This document shows positions 1 through 10,374 of a DNA stretch of 64,000 nt, in pieces. Positions within the stretch are counted from its first letter, which is position 1; every line of letters starts with the position of its first letter. The notes under the pieces were generated by a model. That model did not search any database. It was given only the letters and a program-made list of their open reading frames with translations, and was not told the origin of the DNA. The stretch lies in contig JARFJB010002134.1 of the NCBI GenBank assembly GCA_036346205.1, positions 1-64,000 of the forward strand, read 5' to 3'. Source of the DNA: Vesta saturnalis. Taxonomy: Eukaryota; Arthropoda; Insecta; Coleoptera; Lampyridae. Made by a program: the position numbers and the translations under genes.

Positions 1-3000
1 TATTAGGACATCATAAGTTTGAAGAGGTATTGTTTAATACTTTGGTCTTCTGTTCTTTCCTAATTCTTAAGTTCTTTTAATTCTAAAATTAACAAACCTT
101 TTGTGTCAAGTATTCAGAAGTCCGGAAGAATCTATGACCCCTTGCTTCTGAAATCGGCGTAAACTGAGGCAAAAATTGTGTATTAGGCATCATAAGTTTG
201 AAGAGGTATTTGTTTATAATATTTGGTCTTCTGTTCTTTCCTAATTCTTAAGTTCTTTTGATTCTAAAATTAACAAACCTTTTTGTGAAGTATTCAGAAG
301 TCCGGAAGAGGAACTATGACCCGTTGCTTCTGAAATCGGCGTAAATTGAGGCAAAATTGTGTATTAGGACATCATAAGTTTGAAGAGGATTTGTTTAACC
401 TAATCTTTGGTCTTCTGTTCTTTCCTAATTCTTATAGTTTTTTATTCTAAAATTAACAAACCTTTTGTGTAAGTATTCAGAAGTCCGGAAGAGGAATCTT
501 GACCCATTGCTTCTGAAATCGGGTAAATTGAGGCAAAATTGTGTATTAGGACATCATAAGTTTGAAGAGGTATTTGTTTACCTAATACTTTGGTCTTCTG
601 TTCTTTCCTAATTTTAAGTTCTTTTGATTCTAAAATTAACAAACCTTTTTGTGAAGTATTCAGAAGTCCGGAAGAGGAATCTATGACCTTGCTTCTGAAA
701 TCGGCGTAAACTGAAAAATTTGATTAGGACATCATAAGTTTGAAGAGGTATTTGTTTACCTAATACTTTGGTCTTCTGTTCTTTCCTAATTCTTAAGTTC
801 TTTTGATTCTAAAATTAACAAACCTTTTGTGTAAGTATTCAGAAGTCCGGAAGAGGAATCTATGACCCTGCTTCTGAAATCGGCGTAAACTGAGGCAAAA
901 ATTGTGTATTAGGACATCATAAGTTTGAAGAGGTATTTGTTTACCTAATACTTTGGTCTTCTGTTCTTTCCTAATTCTTATAGTTCTTTTAATTCTAAAA
1001 TTAACAAACCTTTTTGTGTCAAGTATTCAGAAGTCCGGAAGAGTGATCTATGACCCTGCTTGCTTCTGAAATCGGCGTAAACTGAGGCAAAAATTGTGTA
1101 TTAGGACATCATAAGTTTGAAGAGGTATTTGTTTACCTAATACTTTGGTCTTCTGTTCTTTCCTAATTCTTATAGTTCTTTTGATTCTAAAATTAACAAA
1201 CCTTTTTGTGTCAAGTATTCAGAAGTCCGAAGAGTGACCTATGACCCTGTTGCTTCTGAAATCGGCGTAAATTGAGGCAAAAATTGTGTATTAGGACATC
1301 ATAAGTTTGAAGAGGTATTTGTTTACCTAATACTTTGGTCTTCTGTACTTTCCTAAATCTTATAGTTCTTTTGATTCTAAAATTAACAAACCTTTTTGTA
1401 TCAAGTACTCAGAAGTCTGGAAGAGGAATCTATCACCCTGTGTGCTTTGAAATCGGCGTAAATTGAGGCAAAAATTGTGTATTAGGACATCATAGGTTTG
1501 AAGAGGTATTTGTTTACCTAATACTTTGGTCTTATGTTCTTTCCTAAATCTTATAGTTCGTTTGATTCTAAAATTAACAAACCTTTTTGTATCAAGTACT
1601 CAGAAGTCCGGAAGAGGAATCTATGACCACGTTTGCTTCTGAAATCGACGTAAATTGAGACAAAAATTTAGTATTAGGACATCATAAGTTTGAATAGGTA
1701 TTTGTTTACATAATACTTGTTCTGTTCTTCCTAATTTTATAGTTCTTTATTCTAAAATTAACAAACCTTTTGTCAAGTTTCAGAAGTCGAAGAGGATCTT
1801 GACCCTTTGCTCTGAAATCGGTGTAAATTGAGGCAAAATTGTGTATTAAGGACATCATAAGTTTTGAAGAGGTATTTGTTTACCTAATACTTTGGTCTTC
1901 TGTTCTTTCCTAATTTTATAGTTCTTTTGATTCTAAAATTAACAAACCTTTTGTGTCAAGTTTCAGAAGTCCGGAAGGGAATCTATGACCCTGCTTGCTT
2001 TGAAATCGGCGTAAATTGAGCAAAATTGTGTAATTAGGCATCATAAGTTTGAAGAGGTATTTGTTTACCTAATACTTTGGTCTTCTGTTCTTTCCTAATT
2101 CTTATAGTTCTTTTGATTCTAAAATTAACAAACCTTTTTGTGTCAAGTACAGAAGTCCGGAAGAGGAATCTATGACCCTGTTCTGAAATCGGCGTAAATT
2201 GAGGCAAAATTGTGTAATTAGGACATCATAAGTTTGAAGAGGTATTTGTTTACCTAATACTTTGGTCTTCTGTTCTTCCTAATTTTATAGTTCTTTTAAT
2301 TCTAAAATTAACAAACCTTTTGTGTCAAGGTTCAGAAGTCCGAAGAGGAATCTATGACCCTGTTTGCTTCTGAAATCGGGTAAATTGAGCAAAATTTGTT
2401 TATTAGGACATCATAAGTTTGAAGAGGTTTTGTTTACCTAATACTTGGTCTTTTGTTCTTTCCTAATTTTATAGTTCTTTTGATTCTAAAATTAACAAAC
2501 CTTTTTGTGTCAAGTATTCAGAAGTCCGGAAGAGGAATCTGACCTGTTTCTCTGAAATCGTGTAAATTGAAGGCAAAATTGTGTATTAGGACATCATAAG
2601 TTTGAAGAGGATTTGTTTACCTAATACCTTGGTCTTCTGTTCTTTCCTAATTTTATAGTTCTTTTGATTCTAAAATTAACAAACCTATTTTGTGTCAAGT
2701 CAGAAGTCCGGAAGAGGAATCTATGAACCTGTTGGCTTCTAAATCGGCGTAAATTGAGGCAAAATTGTGTATTAGGACATTAAAGGTTTGTTTACCTAAT
2801 ACTTTGGTCTTCTGTTCTTTCCTAAATCTTATAGTTCGTTTGATTCTAAAATTAACATACCTTTTGTATCAAGTACTCAGAAGTCCGGAAGAGGAACCTA
2901 TGACCCTGTTTGCTTCTGAAATCGGCGTAAATTGAGACAAAAATTGTGTATTAGGACATCATAGGTTTGAAGAGGTATTTGTTTACCTAATACTTTGGTC

Positions 3001-3986
3001 TTCTGTTCTTCTCTAAGTTTTATAGTTCTTTTAATTCTAAAATTAACAAACCTTCTTGTGTCAAGTGTTCAGAAGTCCCGAAGAGGAATCTATGACCCTG
3101 CTTGCTTCTGAAATCGGTGTAAATTGAAGCAAAATTTGTTTATTAGGACATCATAAGTTTGAAGAGGTGTTTGTTTACCTAATACTTTGGTCTTTTGTTC
3201 TTTCCTAATTCTTATAGTTCTTTTGATTCTAAAATTAACAAACCTTTTTGTGTCAAGTATTCAGAAGTCCGGAAGAGGAATCTATGACTCTGCTTTCTTC
3301 TGAAATCGGTGTAAATTGAAGCAAAATTTGTGTATTAGGACATCATAAGTTTGAAGAGGTATTTGTTTACCTAATACCTTGTTCTTCTGTTCTTTCCTAA
3401 TTATTATAGCTCTTTTGATTCTAAAATTAACAAACCTATTTTGTGTCAAGTACACAGAAGTCCGGAAGAGGAATCTATGAACCTGTTGGCTTCTTAAATC
3501 GGCGTAAATTGAGGCAGAAATTGTGTATTAGGACATTGAAGAGGTATTTGTTTACCTTATACTTTGGACTCCTGTTCTTTCCAGATTCTTATGGTCCATT
3601 TGATTCTAAAATTGACAAACCTTATTGTGTCAAGTACTCAGAACTCCGGAAGCGGTACCTACGACCCTGTTTGCTTCTGAAATCGGCGTAAATTGAGGCA
3701 TAAATTGTGTATTAGGACATCATAAGTTGGAAGAGGTATTTGTTTACCGAATACCATGGTCTTCTGTTCTTTCTTAATTCTTATAGCTCTTTTGATTCTA
3801 AAATTAACAAACCTTTTAGTGTCAAGTGTTCACAAGTCCGGAGGAGGAATCTATGACCCTGTTTGCTTCTGAAATCGGCGTAAATTGAGGCAAAAATTGT
3901 GTATTAGGCCATCATAAGTTTGAAGAAATATTTGTTTACCTAATACCTTGGTCTTCTGTCCTTTCCTAATTCTCATAGTTCTTTTG
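1..3986. repeat. Satellite array 1, ~190-bp monomer
   Basis: About 21 head-to-tail copies of one unit. Full copies start with TTAGGACATC at 1101, 1291 and 1482, giving a period of 190-191 bp. Landmarks in each copy are GTTTGAAGAGGTATTTG, TTCTAAAATTAACAAACC, CAGAAGTCCGGAAGAGG and GAAATCGGCGTAAATTGAGG. Copies between 1 and about 2800 carry many one- to three-base losses, often in homopolymers, so several are shorter than 190 bp. All copies here are type A; type B, seen in later arrays, is absent. The array starts before the window and is cut at about 3987 by Polinton-like element 1. ORFs of 60-80 codons in the array are repeat translations, not genes. Confidence 0.95.
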
Positions 3987-3995
3987 AATTAATTA

Positions 3996-4270
3996 ATTAC
4001 ATTTCTTAGAAATATAAAAAGGTCAATGTGAATAGCTAAACGATAGAAATTGCAAGGTAGTCATAAATCTAAGAATAGAATTTTCAAGGTCAAACTTTTT
4101 AGCGGGAAATATAAATTTTTGGAGCTGATCATCATCATATTGCATTTCTAGTCAATGTCAAAAGTAGGTATTTAACAAGTTTAAACATGTAATATGTAGT
4201 CAAGGATGAATATTTCTTATATAAATTGCAGCGAGCTGTATGTTGAGGTCAGTGAGTCTGCAACTCGTAA
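3996..4270. repeat. Truncated left TIR of element 1, AGGTCA-rich
   Basis: The stretch starting TTACATTTCTTAGAAATA and continuing through AAAAAGGTCAATGTGAATAGC is, base for base with small gaps, the reverse complement of 18040-18130 near the right end. Further in, GGAGCTGATCATCATCATAT and AAAGTAGGTATTTAACAAG recur in the TIR zones of element 2 (25.7-26.5 kb). The outer ~200 bp expected from the right TIR is missing. Confidence 0.7.
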
Positions 4271-4279
4271 TTGTTAAAT

Positions 4280-4578
4280 ATGGAATTAACAGGGTTAAAC
4301 CAAAGCACCTATTGCAAACCCTTTAAAAATGTGTGCGAGCTCGATAAATAGAGAAAGTATAAAGTAACGAATATAGATATAATTAATACGAAGTACGGTG
4401 AACGTATAGTGATAGAAACGGGTGATTTTAAATGTGTATTACCGGAACGCTTTTATGTGTATTAAAAAAAAAAGAAACGCGAAGTGAAGAATTTAAAACA
4501 CTCCTAAACACGAAGGATGTGTTCATAAGTAGTTTGGTTGAATCTGGCAAAACAACAAACATAACATTTTCTTTTTAA
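4280..4578 (+). pseudogene. P2 accessory gene, copy 1 (disrupted)
   Basis: First of four copies of an unnamed ~95-residue protein (others at 20894, 27297 and 28780). The ATG at 4280 opens a frame with the family pattern LNQSTYCKPFKNV, then YKVTNIDIINTKYGER and a segment ending PERFY. Breaks are a TAG codon about 24 codons in, a TAA after PERFYVY, and a shift within a run of ten A. The family C-terminus (DVF..S..ESGKTTNITF) follows in another frame up to 4578. The order TIR then P2 matches element 2. I know no function. The beta-rich, charge-alternating middle could suit a small nucleic-acid-binding fold, but that is a guess. Confidence 0.6.
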
Positions 4579-4780
4579 TAGTAGCACCCCTACCATATGT
4601 AAAATGGGCATACCTTAACTAGAATTATTTTCTTAAACAGTGTTTAGTCATGGTGAAATTGTGAGCAAGTAAAGTCATGCAAGCAGCAATAAAATCATTT
4701 CTGGAACGATCAAACTCAGAAGTTCACATCATTGCAGTAACAATCTCAATAATAATTTAACATTTCAATATAGGGATGAA

Positions 4781-5479
4781 GTGTATAAACAAGCAGCTAA
4801 GGAATACTTAATCGATTGTACTTATTATAAACTATCGAACGATACTCATCTGGAAATTGGATACAGTACACACCTCAACCTTGCACCAGTGGCGCGTATG
4901 GAGTGTGGTAATTGTGATCAAAGTAATAATAATGTAGTATTGGATATGAAGGAATGGAATGAAATTCTAATATGGCATTCATATGTAGAATTACAATTTT
5001 GCCGATCTCAAGAAATTGAAAACAAAATTGATTGGTCTAATGTAAACGAAGAAGAAGGTATAATCAATGATCAACATTATGAATCTCTATTCAGCATTTT
5101 TGGTATCTATTGCAATTGGGAATTGATTAAAGGATATGACAGAATCTTAAAAACTGTTATGATAGAAAACTACAACTGCTGTTCTTGCACATTTAATGCC
5201 CATAATGTTGAAGAACTATTCAACTTAAAGGATATAATAAGCTATAGATTGGAATCTCTTGAAACTTACAATCTGACACGTTTTTATTAAAAGTTCATAC
5301 GACAAGATGTTGACTACCGTCGTTTTCGCGAGAAAAAATTCCATGGTAGTGATGATGACATTTATAAAGACATTGAAGATGTTATAAATGCTAAATATAA
5401 TATTAATTCACATAACACTGTATGCTTAATGGAAATATTGAATTATCGTCCTGCTTATCTAGTGTATAGTATTTACTAA
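4781..5479 (+). pseudogene. Polinton hypothetical protein with one nonsense codon
   Basis: The frame is open upstream of 4781, where the first codon is GTG, so the true start is uncertain. An ATAG just before it (4770-4773) could be a splice acceptor. It runs to a TAA at 5288-5290 and continues in the same frame with similar composition to a second TAA at 5477-5479, so the ancestral protein was about 230 residues. It has several Cys, including an MECGNCDQ segment and NCCSCTF, which could bind a metal, and an acidic C-terminal part. It sits between P2 and the PLA2/protease remnants on the same strand. I do not recognise the family. Confidence 0.55.
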
Positions 5480-5557
5480 ATAAAGAAATATTAATTGCTA
5501 TGGTTCGTTTTTCTCAATTTAGGTATAAATACCCTGCTTTATCCATCTAGTTAAACA

Positions 5558-5734
5558 ATGTTATGTAAGAAGCAAAAGAGTGCGGGTGGATTAGTGAATA
5601 CCCTAATCAATAAACTTCCGTTTGAATTGCATTTACCCGGTTACCAGTATTGTGGTCCTGGTACAAAATTAGAGAAACTATTCTCACACGATGACCCCAG
5701 GTACGAATTAGGTTTGCTACAAAAAGCGCGGTAA
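5558..5734 (+). pseudogene. Phospholipase A2-like (parvovirus VP1-type) N-terminal remnant
   Basis: The 58-codon frame from ATG 5558 has GGLVNTLINKLPFELHLPGY followed by YCGPGTKLEK. The YxGxG pattern is the calcium-binding loop of the PLA2 domain found in parvovirus VP1 and in Polinton/adintovirus-like elements, where it helps breach endosomal membranes. The downstream His-Asp catalytic helix is absent. After DDPRYELG the frame runs straight into coding sequence of the protease in another frame and stops at 5732. I read this as an internal deletion joining two genes, so the product would not be an active lipase. Confidence 0.65.
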
Positions 5735-5891
5735 AATGGTATGGTATTACGATAGGTTCGGTAATCTTCGACCACCAATCGAAGTGATTAACTATTTTCG
5801 GGGGTGTAAAATTTATTATAATTACAACCAAGATCGAAAATTTAATACAATTATTTGCGGACACCTATGTCTACAATTTTTATATAAATAA
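5715..5891 (+). pseudogene. Adenain-like cysteine protease, C-terminal remnant
   Basis: The frame read from 5715, closed upstream by a TAG at 5709, carries WYYDRFGNLRPPIEVINYF and ends with CGHLCLQFLYK before TAA 5889. This matches the C-terminal half of adenovirus-type maturation proteases in Polintons: a Tyr/Phe-Asp-Ser/Arg-Phe-Gly strand, then the catalytic Cys in a C-G-x-x-C block. In the family this enzyme cleaves capsid proteins. The N-terminal half with the catalytic His is missing and no start codon is present, so this is a fragment left by the deletion that also truncated the PLA2-like gene. Confidence 0.65.
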
Positions 5892-5918
5892 TCAATACAA
5901 CATCAAATTTTCTCAGTT

Positions 5919-6623
5919 ATGTCAATAACATTCAGTTTAGAAGGTGTTGGTAACACAGTTAGCTACAACTTTTATCCACCGATAGAGCTAGATTTGAGGA
6001 AGAAATACGTTATTGGATTGGTCGGATTTTACGGTTGCAACAGCATTAGAAACATTTATACAGGCAACGATAGATTTTATTTTAGAACGGATCCATCTCA
6101 TTTGCAAGTGATTAATATTCCACACGGTGCATATGAGTTGGATGAAATTGGTGATTATCTAAAATCTAAGATACCCACAGAAAAGTTTAGCATTAGAGCA
6201 AACAACAATACACTTAAATGTGAGATAAACAGTTCATTTGAGATTAATTTTGCTAAAGAGAATAGCATTGGCCGCATGCTAGGGTTTGAGTCTAAAATAT
6301 TAGAACCAAATATTTTACATACGTCTGCGTTAGACATCCAAATTCTAAAACACACTAATCTACACGTAGAGTGCAACATTATAAAAGGATCTTATCGAAA
6401 CGGGAAACCTGCAAAAGTATTATATGAGATTGACGTTTCAGTTCCACCAGGTTAGCGTCTAGATAAAACTCCCAGCAATACTCAATATTTAGAAGTAAAC
6501 ACCGACATAATTAGTAATATAACCATTAATTTGGCTAATCAAAAGGGCGAATTAATAGACTTCGGTGAAAGTGAACCATTCACAGTACGCTTAGAACTAA
6601 AAGAACATGGGCCTGAGAATTAA
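5919..6623 (+). pseudogene. Penton-like minor capsid protein, one in-frame stop
   Basis: ATG 5919 starts MSITFSLEGVGNTVSYNFYP, the typical opening of the minor capsid (penton, single jelly-roll) protein of arthropod Polinton-like elements. It continues with LRKKYVIGLVGF and a long beta-rich body. A TAG at 6453-6455 interrupts it, but the same frame stays open through SEPFTVRLELKEHG to TAA at 6621-6623, giving about 234 codons, close to family size. The penton forms the vertices of the icosahedral shell. It lies between the protease remnant and the capsid remnant on one strand, the usual cluster. This is the best preserved capsid gene here. Confidence 0.75.
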
Positions 6624-6807
6624 TAAAGGACCAATTTCATCTTTGAAAAATTTGTATAAAGACATCACCTACAGTAAGTCATTAATTAGTTATCAACCCT
6701 CATTGCGGTTAACATCTGCAGAAAAACACTTTTTAACATTAATTGGTTTAAAAGTTCTCACCGACAATGGCCGAATCGCTAAACATGTTTCAAAACGTAC
6801 ATTTTGA
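6607..6807 (+). CDS. Small conserved Polinton ORF between penton and capsid genes
   Basis: The 66-codon frame overlaps the penton end (6607-6623) and the capsid start (6767). It contains YKDITYSKSLISYQPSLRLT and AEKHFLTLIGLKVL, a short pattern I associate with a small gene between penton and major capsid genes in arthropod Polintons. The homologous part seems to end near GLKVL; the remaining residues may be run-on after a lost stop. No function is known to me. Confidence 0.45.
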   Translation: MGLRINKGPISSLKNLYKDITYSKSLISYQPSLRLTSAEKHFLTLIGLKVLTDNGRIAKHVSKRTF

Positions 6808-7067
6808 TGATACTATAATTAAATCAGATATTCACACTTATCTTCCCTATGGATCTTCTAAATATGGACCTTCCGAAGAAATATGTATCTTAATTCAAAG
6901 CCAAGATCTAATTACGGCTACTTACGATAGTTTTCTGTATATAGAAGGTAAACTTCAAAGTGTTCAAAGTGCTGGGTAGATCCGTTTGGTTTCATGGTCT
7001 TAAACAAGGATGCTGAAGTTAATAATGGTCGCTATAGGAAAAGATTTGATGAATATATAATACCTTA
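6767..7067 (+). pseudogene. Major capsid protein, N-terminal remnant with large internal deletion
   Basis: ATG 6767 starts a frame with DIHTYLPYGSSKYGPSEEI and then LIQSQDLITATYDSFLYIEG, the characteristic N-terminus of the double jelly-roll major capsid protein of arthropod Polintons. After SVQSAG the frame stops at 6979. Another frame immediately carries WVDPFGFMVLNK and NNGRYRKRFDEYIIP up to TAA 7065-7067, which may derive from a distal part of the same gene. A complete capsid gene would need more than 1.2 kb extra, so most of it is gone and the product cannot assemble. Confidence 0.6.
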
Positions 7068-7318
7068 AACTGGTTTCAGTAGTTTAGTAGTAACTGATCC
7101 ATTTAGGTATTAACAGGTATCTGTTTAGTGCAAACAGCTACCTGTTCATGGTAAACGGGTACCTGTTCATTAAATCCGTTTTGATGTATAAGGCGAATAT
7201 ATAATACCTTAAGCCGCATTCAGCAGTTTAGTAGTAACTGATCTGTTTAGGTATTAACAGCTATCTGTTTAGTGTAAACAGCTACCTGTTCAAGGTGAAC
7301 CGGTACCTGTTTGTCGCA
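7068..7318. promoter_or_regulatory. Duplicated palindrome cluster upstream of the DUF8207-like gene
   Basis: Two ~146-bp direct repeats (about 7052-7197 and 7198-7318) each begin ATAATACCTTAA and include AGTTTAGTAGTAACTGATC. Each holds three versions of a 14-16 bp palindrome near AACAGGTACCTGTT (for example AACAGCTACCTGTT, AACGGGTACCTGTT and AACCGGTACCTGTT), six in total. The last ends a few bases before ATG 7319. Related clusters occur in element 3 (23.2 kb) and element 2 (28.1-28.7 kb). Placement suggests a promoter or enhancer; a replication or packaging signal is equally possible. Confidence 0.55.
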
Positions 7319-8447
7319 ATGGACAACAAGGAGAGGATATCAAAGAAAAAAATTATTCAGGCTCGTAAAATAATACGGCAGAAGTATAACAATATTAAGA
7401 CTGCTCGCATTGATAATGAAAGAACATTCGAAAGTACTTATAAGCCGTTAATAAAACCTCTAACTGAAATAGTAAATAAAATCGATAAAAAAACACCTAA
7501 AAGGAGGAGGTCATTGATGTTAAACCCAAAACCACCGTATTCATATTTACAAGAAAGCACGCTACTATCCCCACTAGTCCGCTAGCTCAAGTTCAACGGA
7601 CCCCAGGCCTCATTCCATTAGGCGATTCAAGTAAGGGTGCTACTAGTCCACTAGCTCAGCTTCCGTTTTTCAAAGAATCCTCCCCAAGTCTTCCATCTTT
7701 CTTAGATACATCCTTCGTAGAGAGATTAATGCTGGGAGGAAGAAGAAGAACTGCCTAGTATCGCAGATGATTCCCATAGTGAACCCATCTCAGAAGAATT
7801 TCTCGAGCAGTACAATGAATTGCCGCGTATATATGTTGAACGTATTTTGGAGAATGCTGAAGGTGATATTGATCATACGTATGGAGTGCACTATGATACC
7901 AAAACTGACAAATGGACAATTGGTAATACGCCCATCACAATTAAAGGAGATGATATAATTATTAAAGGTGTCACGTATAAAGGGACTCCAGGATTATATG
8001 ATCTGCTTATTATGAATGAACCCGATTTAAGTCTAGTAAAGTCAACAGATAAAAAAAAATAGAACTATTTTAGAGGCTACGAATGTAGTAAGGCGAGATT
8101 ATGACGTAAGTGCACAGATTGGAGGAAGCCTCAGCAGAAAGTATACACAAATAATCAAACCCTTGCTGTCATCATCATCATCCCACAACCAAGGGAGGAG
8201 GTGGAGCTATGTTTTTAAGGAATTAACAAACAGGTCCATTGAATATAAATATTGGAATGATATACATGAACTAATTCGTGATCTGGAGGTATTATGGGCA
8301 GAAAAATTAGCGGGAAACACAGGTGTTGTAAATGACATAATATCAATTGTAGAAGAACTATATGAAGATGGATACATTGAAAAACCGAACAACCGCTTTT
8401 TAAACAATATAAATGAGAATGCATTGATGTCGACATGTCACAACTAA
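7319..8447 (+). pseudogene. DUF8207-like Polinton protein, frameshifted
   Basis: This is one ancestral gene in four pieces. ATG 7319 starts a basic N-terminus (MDNKERISKKKIIQARKIIR). A Pro/Ser-rich linker with TSPLAQ repeats continues in a second frame to about 7758. A third frame (about 7768-8062) holds YGVHYDTKTDKWTIGNTPI and YKGTPGLYDLLI. After a nine-A run at about 8051 a fourth frame leads to EYKYWNDIHELIRDLEVLWA and IISIVEELYEDGYI, ending at 8447. The GTPGLYDL block and the C-terminal helix match the arthropod family I know as DUF8207, often found beside Polinton capsid genes. The role is unknown. The shift at the poly-A run might be a sequencing error; the others look like real decay. 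Confidence 0.55.
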
Positions 8448-8448
8448 A

Positions 8449-8661
8449 ATGCCCCTTGACAAATTTGGACGTTCATATGTCCAGTATCAATTCAAGACAC
8501 TAACCTCTCAGTTTAAACTGATTGATTCTTATCTAGCGCTGGAAGAAAAACTACATCAACTTAAAGAAATTGTTGATAAATTAGCACCATGTCCAAATTA
8601 CAACTCGTTAACGAATTGCACAAACGTGCACGAAAAAATTGTAAACGAAGGCGAACAATAA
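8449..8661 (+). CDS. Small hypothetical protein with helical C-terminus
   Basis: A 70-codon frame from ATG 8449, two bases after the previous stop, begins MPLDKFGRSYVQ and continues with a leucine/lysine-rich, probably helical stretch (ALEEKLHQLKEIVDKL). Its 3' part overlaps the integrase start (8589) in another frame, a compact overlap typical of viral-type elements. I associate the MPLDKFGR opening with small Polinton ORFs but cannot assign a function. Confidence 0.4.
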   Translation: MPLDKFGRSYVQYQFKTLTSQFKLIDSYLALEEKLHQLKEIVDKLAPCPNYNSLTNCTNVHEKIVNEGEQ

Positions 8662-9484
8662 TTAGAGGTTTTGATGATCCTTGGCAAGCAGATTTAGCTG
8701 AATTTAACACATATGCCAAACAAAATAAGGGTTATGTTTTTCGAAATACTTGTGGACTAAAAGATTAAAAACGAAAACAGGTCAGGAAGTTAGCAAAGCC
8801 ATGCAAACAATCTTCAAACAAGGTCGGAAACCTAAAAATTTGCAGACAGATGCAGGAAAAGAATTCTACAATGAGCATTTTACTAAACTAATGCAGTGTT
8901 ATGGAGTCAACCATTACTCCACCTATAGCACAAAAAAGGCTGCACTTGCTGAACGTGTTATCAGAACCATCAAAGGTGCTCTATATAAGTCATTCAGCCT
9001 ACAAGGTAAATACAAATCGATTGATAAAATTGATACCATAAGGATGGATTATAACAATCGTAAGCATCGAACTACCGGTGTGAAGCCCAAAGATGTTGAT
9101 AATCATATAAAGCTGCAGGCTTACACTCACATAAAAATATTTGATCGGAAACGATATTGTGTTGGTGACATAGTACGAATCACTAAATTTAAAAGTATTT
9201 TTGCTAAAGGATACACCACCAATTGGTCTAGTGAACTATTTAAGATTGTGAAAGTTCACATTACTAACCCAACCACCTACTTGTTGGAAGACATGACAGG
9301 AAAACCTGTACTGGGAGGCTTTTATGAACATGAATTGCAGAAAACAAAGTATCCCGATGGGTACCTAGTGGAAAAAGTGCTTCGTTCCAAGAATAATAAG
9401 TTATTCGTAAAGTGGTGGGGATTGGATGAAAGATCATGGATAAACAAGGATGATATTGTTAGTAACTTGTTATTTGTGCAATAA
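8589..9484 (+). pseudogene. Retroviral-type integrase with C-terminal chromodomain (frameshifted)
   Basis: ATG 8589 opens SKLQLVNELHKRARK, then DDPWQADLAEF with the first catalytic Asp. After NKGYVF the frame is lost: about ten residues are deleted and coding resumes from about 8750 in another frame, where 8750 is not a true start. The second Asp is in NLQTDAGKEF and the Glu in AALAERVIRTIK, 33 residues later. An SH3-like part (YCVGDIVRITKFKSIFAKGY) follows, then a chromodomain (YLVEKVLRSKNNKLFVKWWG...SWINKDDI) ending at 9484. All three catalytic residues survive but the product is broken. Polinton integrases insert the element with 6-bp duplications; chromodomains bind methylated histone H3 and may steer insertion to heterochromatin, in line with the satellite location. 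Confidence 0.8.
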
Positions 9485-9537
9485 ATTACTTATATTAGTT
9501 ATATAGTTTGTATCAAAGGATGTTTGCTCTTGAATGA

Positions 9538-9543
9538 AATAAA
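9538..9543 (+). terminator. Poly(A) signal after integrase
   Basis: AATAAA lies 54 bp after the integrase stop. It faces a reverse-strand AATAAA (TTTATT at 9566-9571) serving the convergent minus-strand genes, so the two transcription units of element 1 meet here. Confidence 0.55.
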
Positions 9544-9604
9544 ACACACATAAAAAAAATTGTATTTTATTTTAGTTCAGTAAATATTACATAAAAAATG
9601 TTTC

Positions 9605-10117
9605 CTAAAATTTCATTATCTTATATAGTAAACCTAAAGTACTTCTATAATCATTTAAATTACTTGAGGGCCATATTCCTGAATCTGGTCCACAGGTCCA
9701 TCCTAAACAGGAATTTGTATTTGTTTCACCTTTATGAATGTTTTCTAATATCCAGTTGAACATTTTGTGATGTTCGTCGTTTTCCCATGGTTGAAACGTA
9801 TAGTTAATGTTTTGTTCTAATAATATTTCAATCAAAATATCGAGGCATTTGTAATTAGCATAATATGCTGCTTTCTCAATACATTCAGTTGTAATAAATA
9901 ACGTATCTTTATAAGAAGAATTAATATTCTCTAAGCTAGATTTAACATTTGTTGAATCATCACCACCACCCCATAATAAATTGTATACATACATTTTAAG
10001 CGGTACGTTACCAAGTAAATTCATATCATCTAAGATTTTATCAACTTCATTAAAAGTTAATGAATTGTAACCTTTATTAATGCACAATTTTGTAAAACTT
10101 TTAATGCTATTGTCCAA
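9605..10117 (-). CDS. Intact hypothetical protein, 170 aa
   Basis: A clean minus-strand frame from ATG 10117 to a stop at 9605, one of the few undamaged ORFs in element 1. The protein starts MDNSIKSFTKLCINKGY, is rich in Asn, Leu and Trp, and has LLWGGGDDSTN and CLGWTCGPDSGIWP. The middle (IEKAAYYANYKCLDILIEIL) resembles one ankyrin-like helix pair, but no array of repeats is visible. It lies 3' of PolB on the same strand with a poly(A) signal at 9566-9571. I do not recognise a family; it may be a lineage-specific gene of the element. Confidence 0.5.
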   Translation of the reverse strand: MDNSIKSFTKLCINKGYNSLTFNEVDKILDDMNLLGNVPLKMYVYNLLWGGGDDSTNVKSSLENINSSYKDTLFITTECIEKAAYYANYKCLDILIEILLEQNINYTFQPWENDEHHKMFNWILENIHKGETNTNSCLGWTCGPDSGIWPSSNLNDYRSTLGLLYKIMKF

Positions 10118-10154
10118 TTTAATATTTTAATCAAATAATGTCTTAATAATAACT

Positions 10155-10319
10155 TCATTTGCACACTGAATTTATAGCACACCAGTTAAAACACTCATCA
10201 GGAATAATAATATGTTGTATATTCAATACAAAGCTTTCAGAGGAACACTTCCCAATCAAAGAACGCTTCAGGTACTTTCTGTAGATTTGATCATGCAGTT
10301 TGTTTTCGAGACTGCTCAT
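10155..10319 (-). CDS. Small hypothetical protein, 54 aa
   Basis: The frame runs from ATG 10319 to TGA 10155. The product begins MSSLENKLHDQIYRKYLKR and ends IIIPDECFNWCAINSVCK. It fills the gap between the PolB 3' end and the 170-residue ORF on the same strand. It could be the N-terminal part of that neighbour, separated by decay, or a separate gene. There is no recognised domain. Confidence 0.3.
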   Translation of the reverse strand: MSSLENKLHDQIYRKYLKRSLIGKCSSESFVLNIQHIIIPDECFNWCAINSVCK

Positions 10320-10374
10320 AGTTATTGTTTTTCTGAAACAGAAGAGGAATAAAATGCTATGTAAGGCTAAATCC

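Noticed and set aside
1..3986. Regularly spaced repeats as a CRISPR-like array
   Set aside because: Units are contiguous ~190-bp tandem copies with no unique spacers, in a eukaryotic context.
5607..5864. 85-codon minus-strand ORF
   Set aside because: It overlaps the PLA2 and protease remnants, whose motifs are on the plus strand, so it is a shadow.
8750..9484. Integrase as a complete 244-residue protein starting at 8750
   Set aside because: The codon at 8750 is TTG, and the first catalytic Asp and the N-terminus lie upstream in another frame from ATG 8589, so this is a broken gene.
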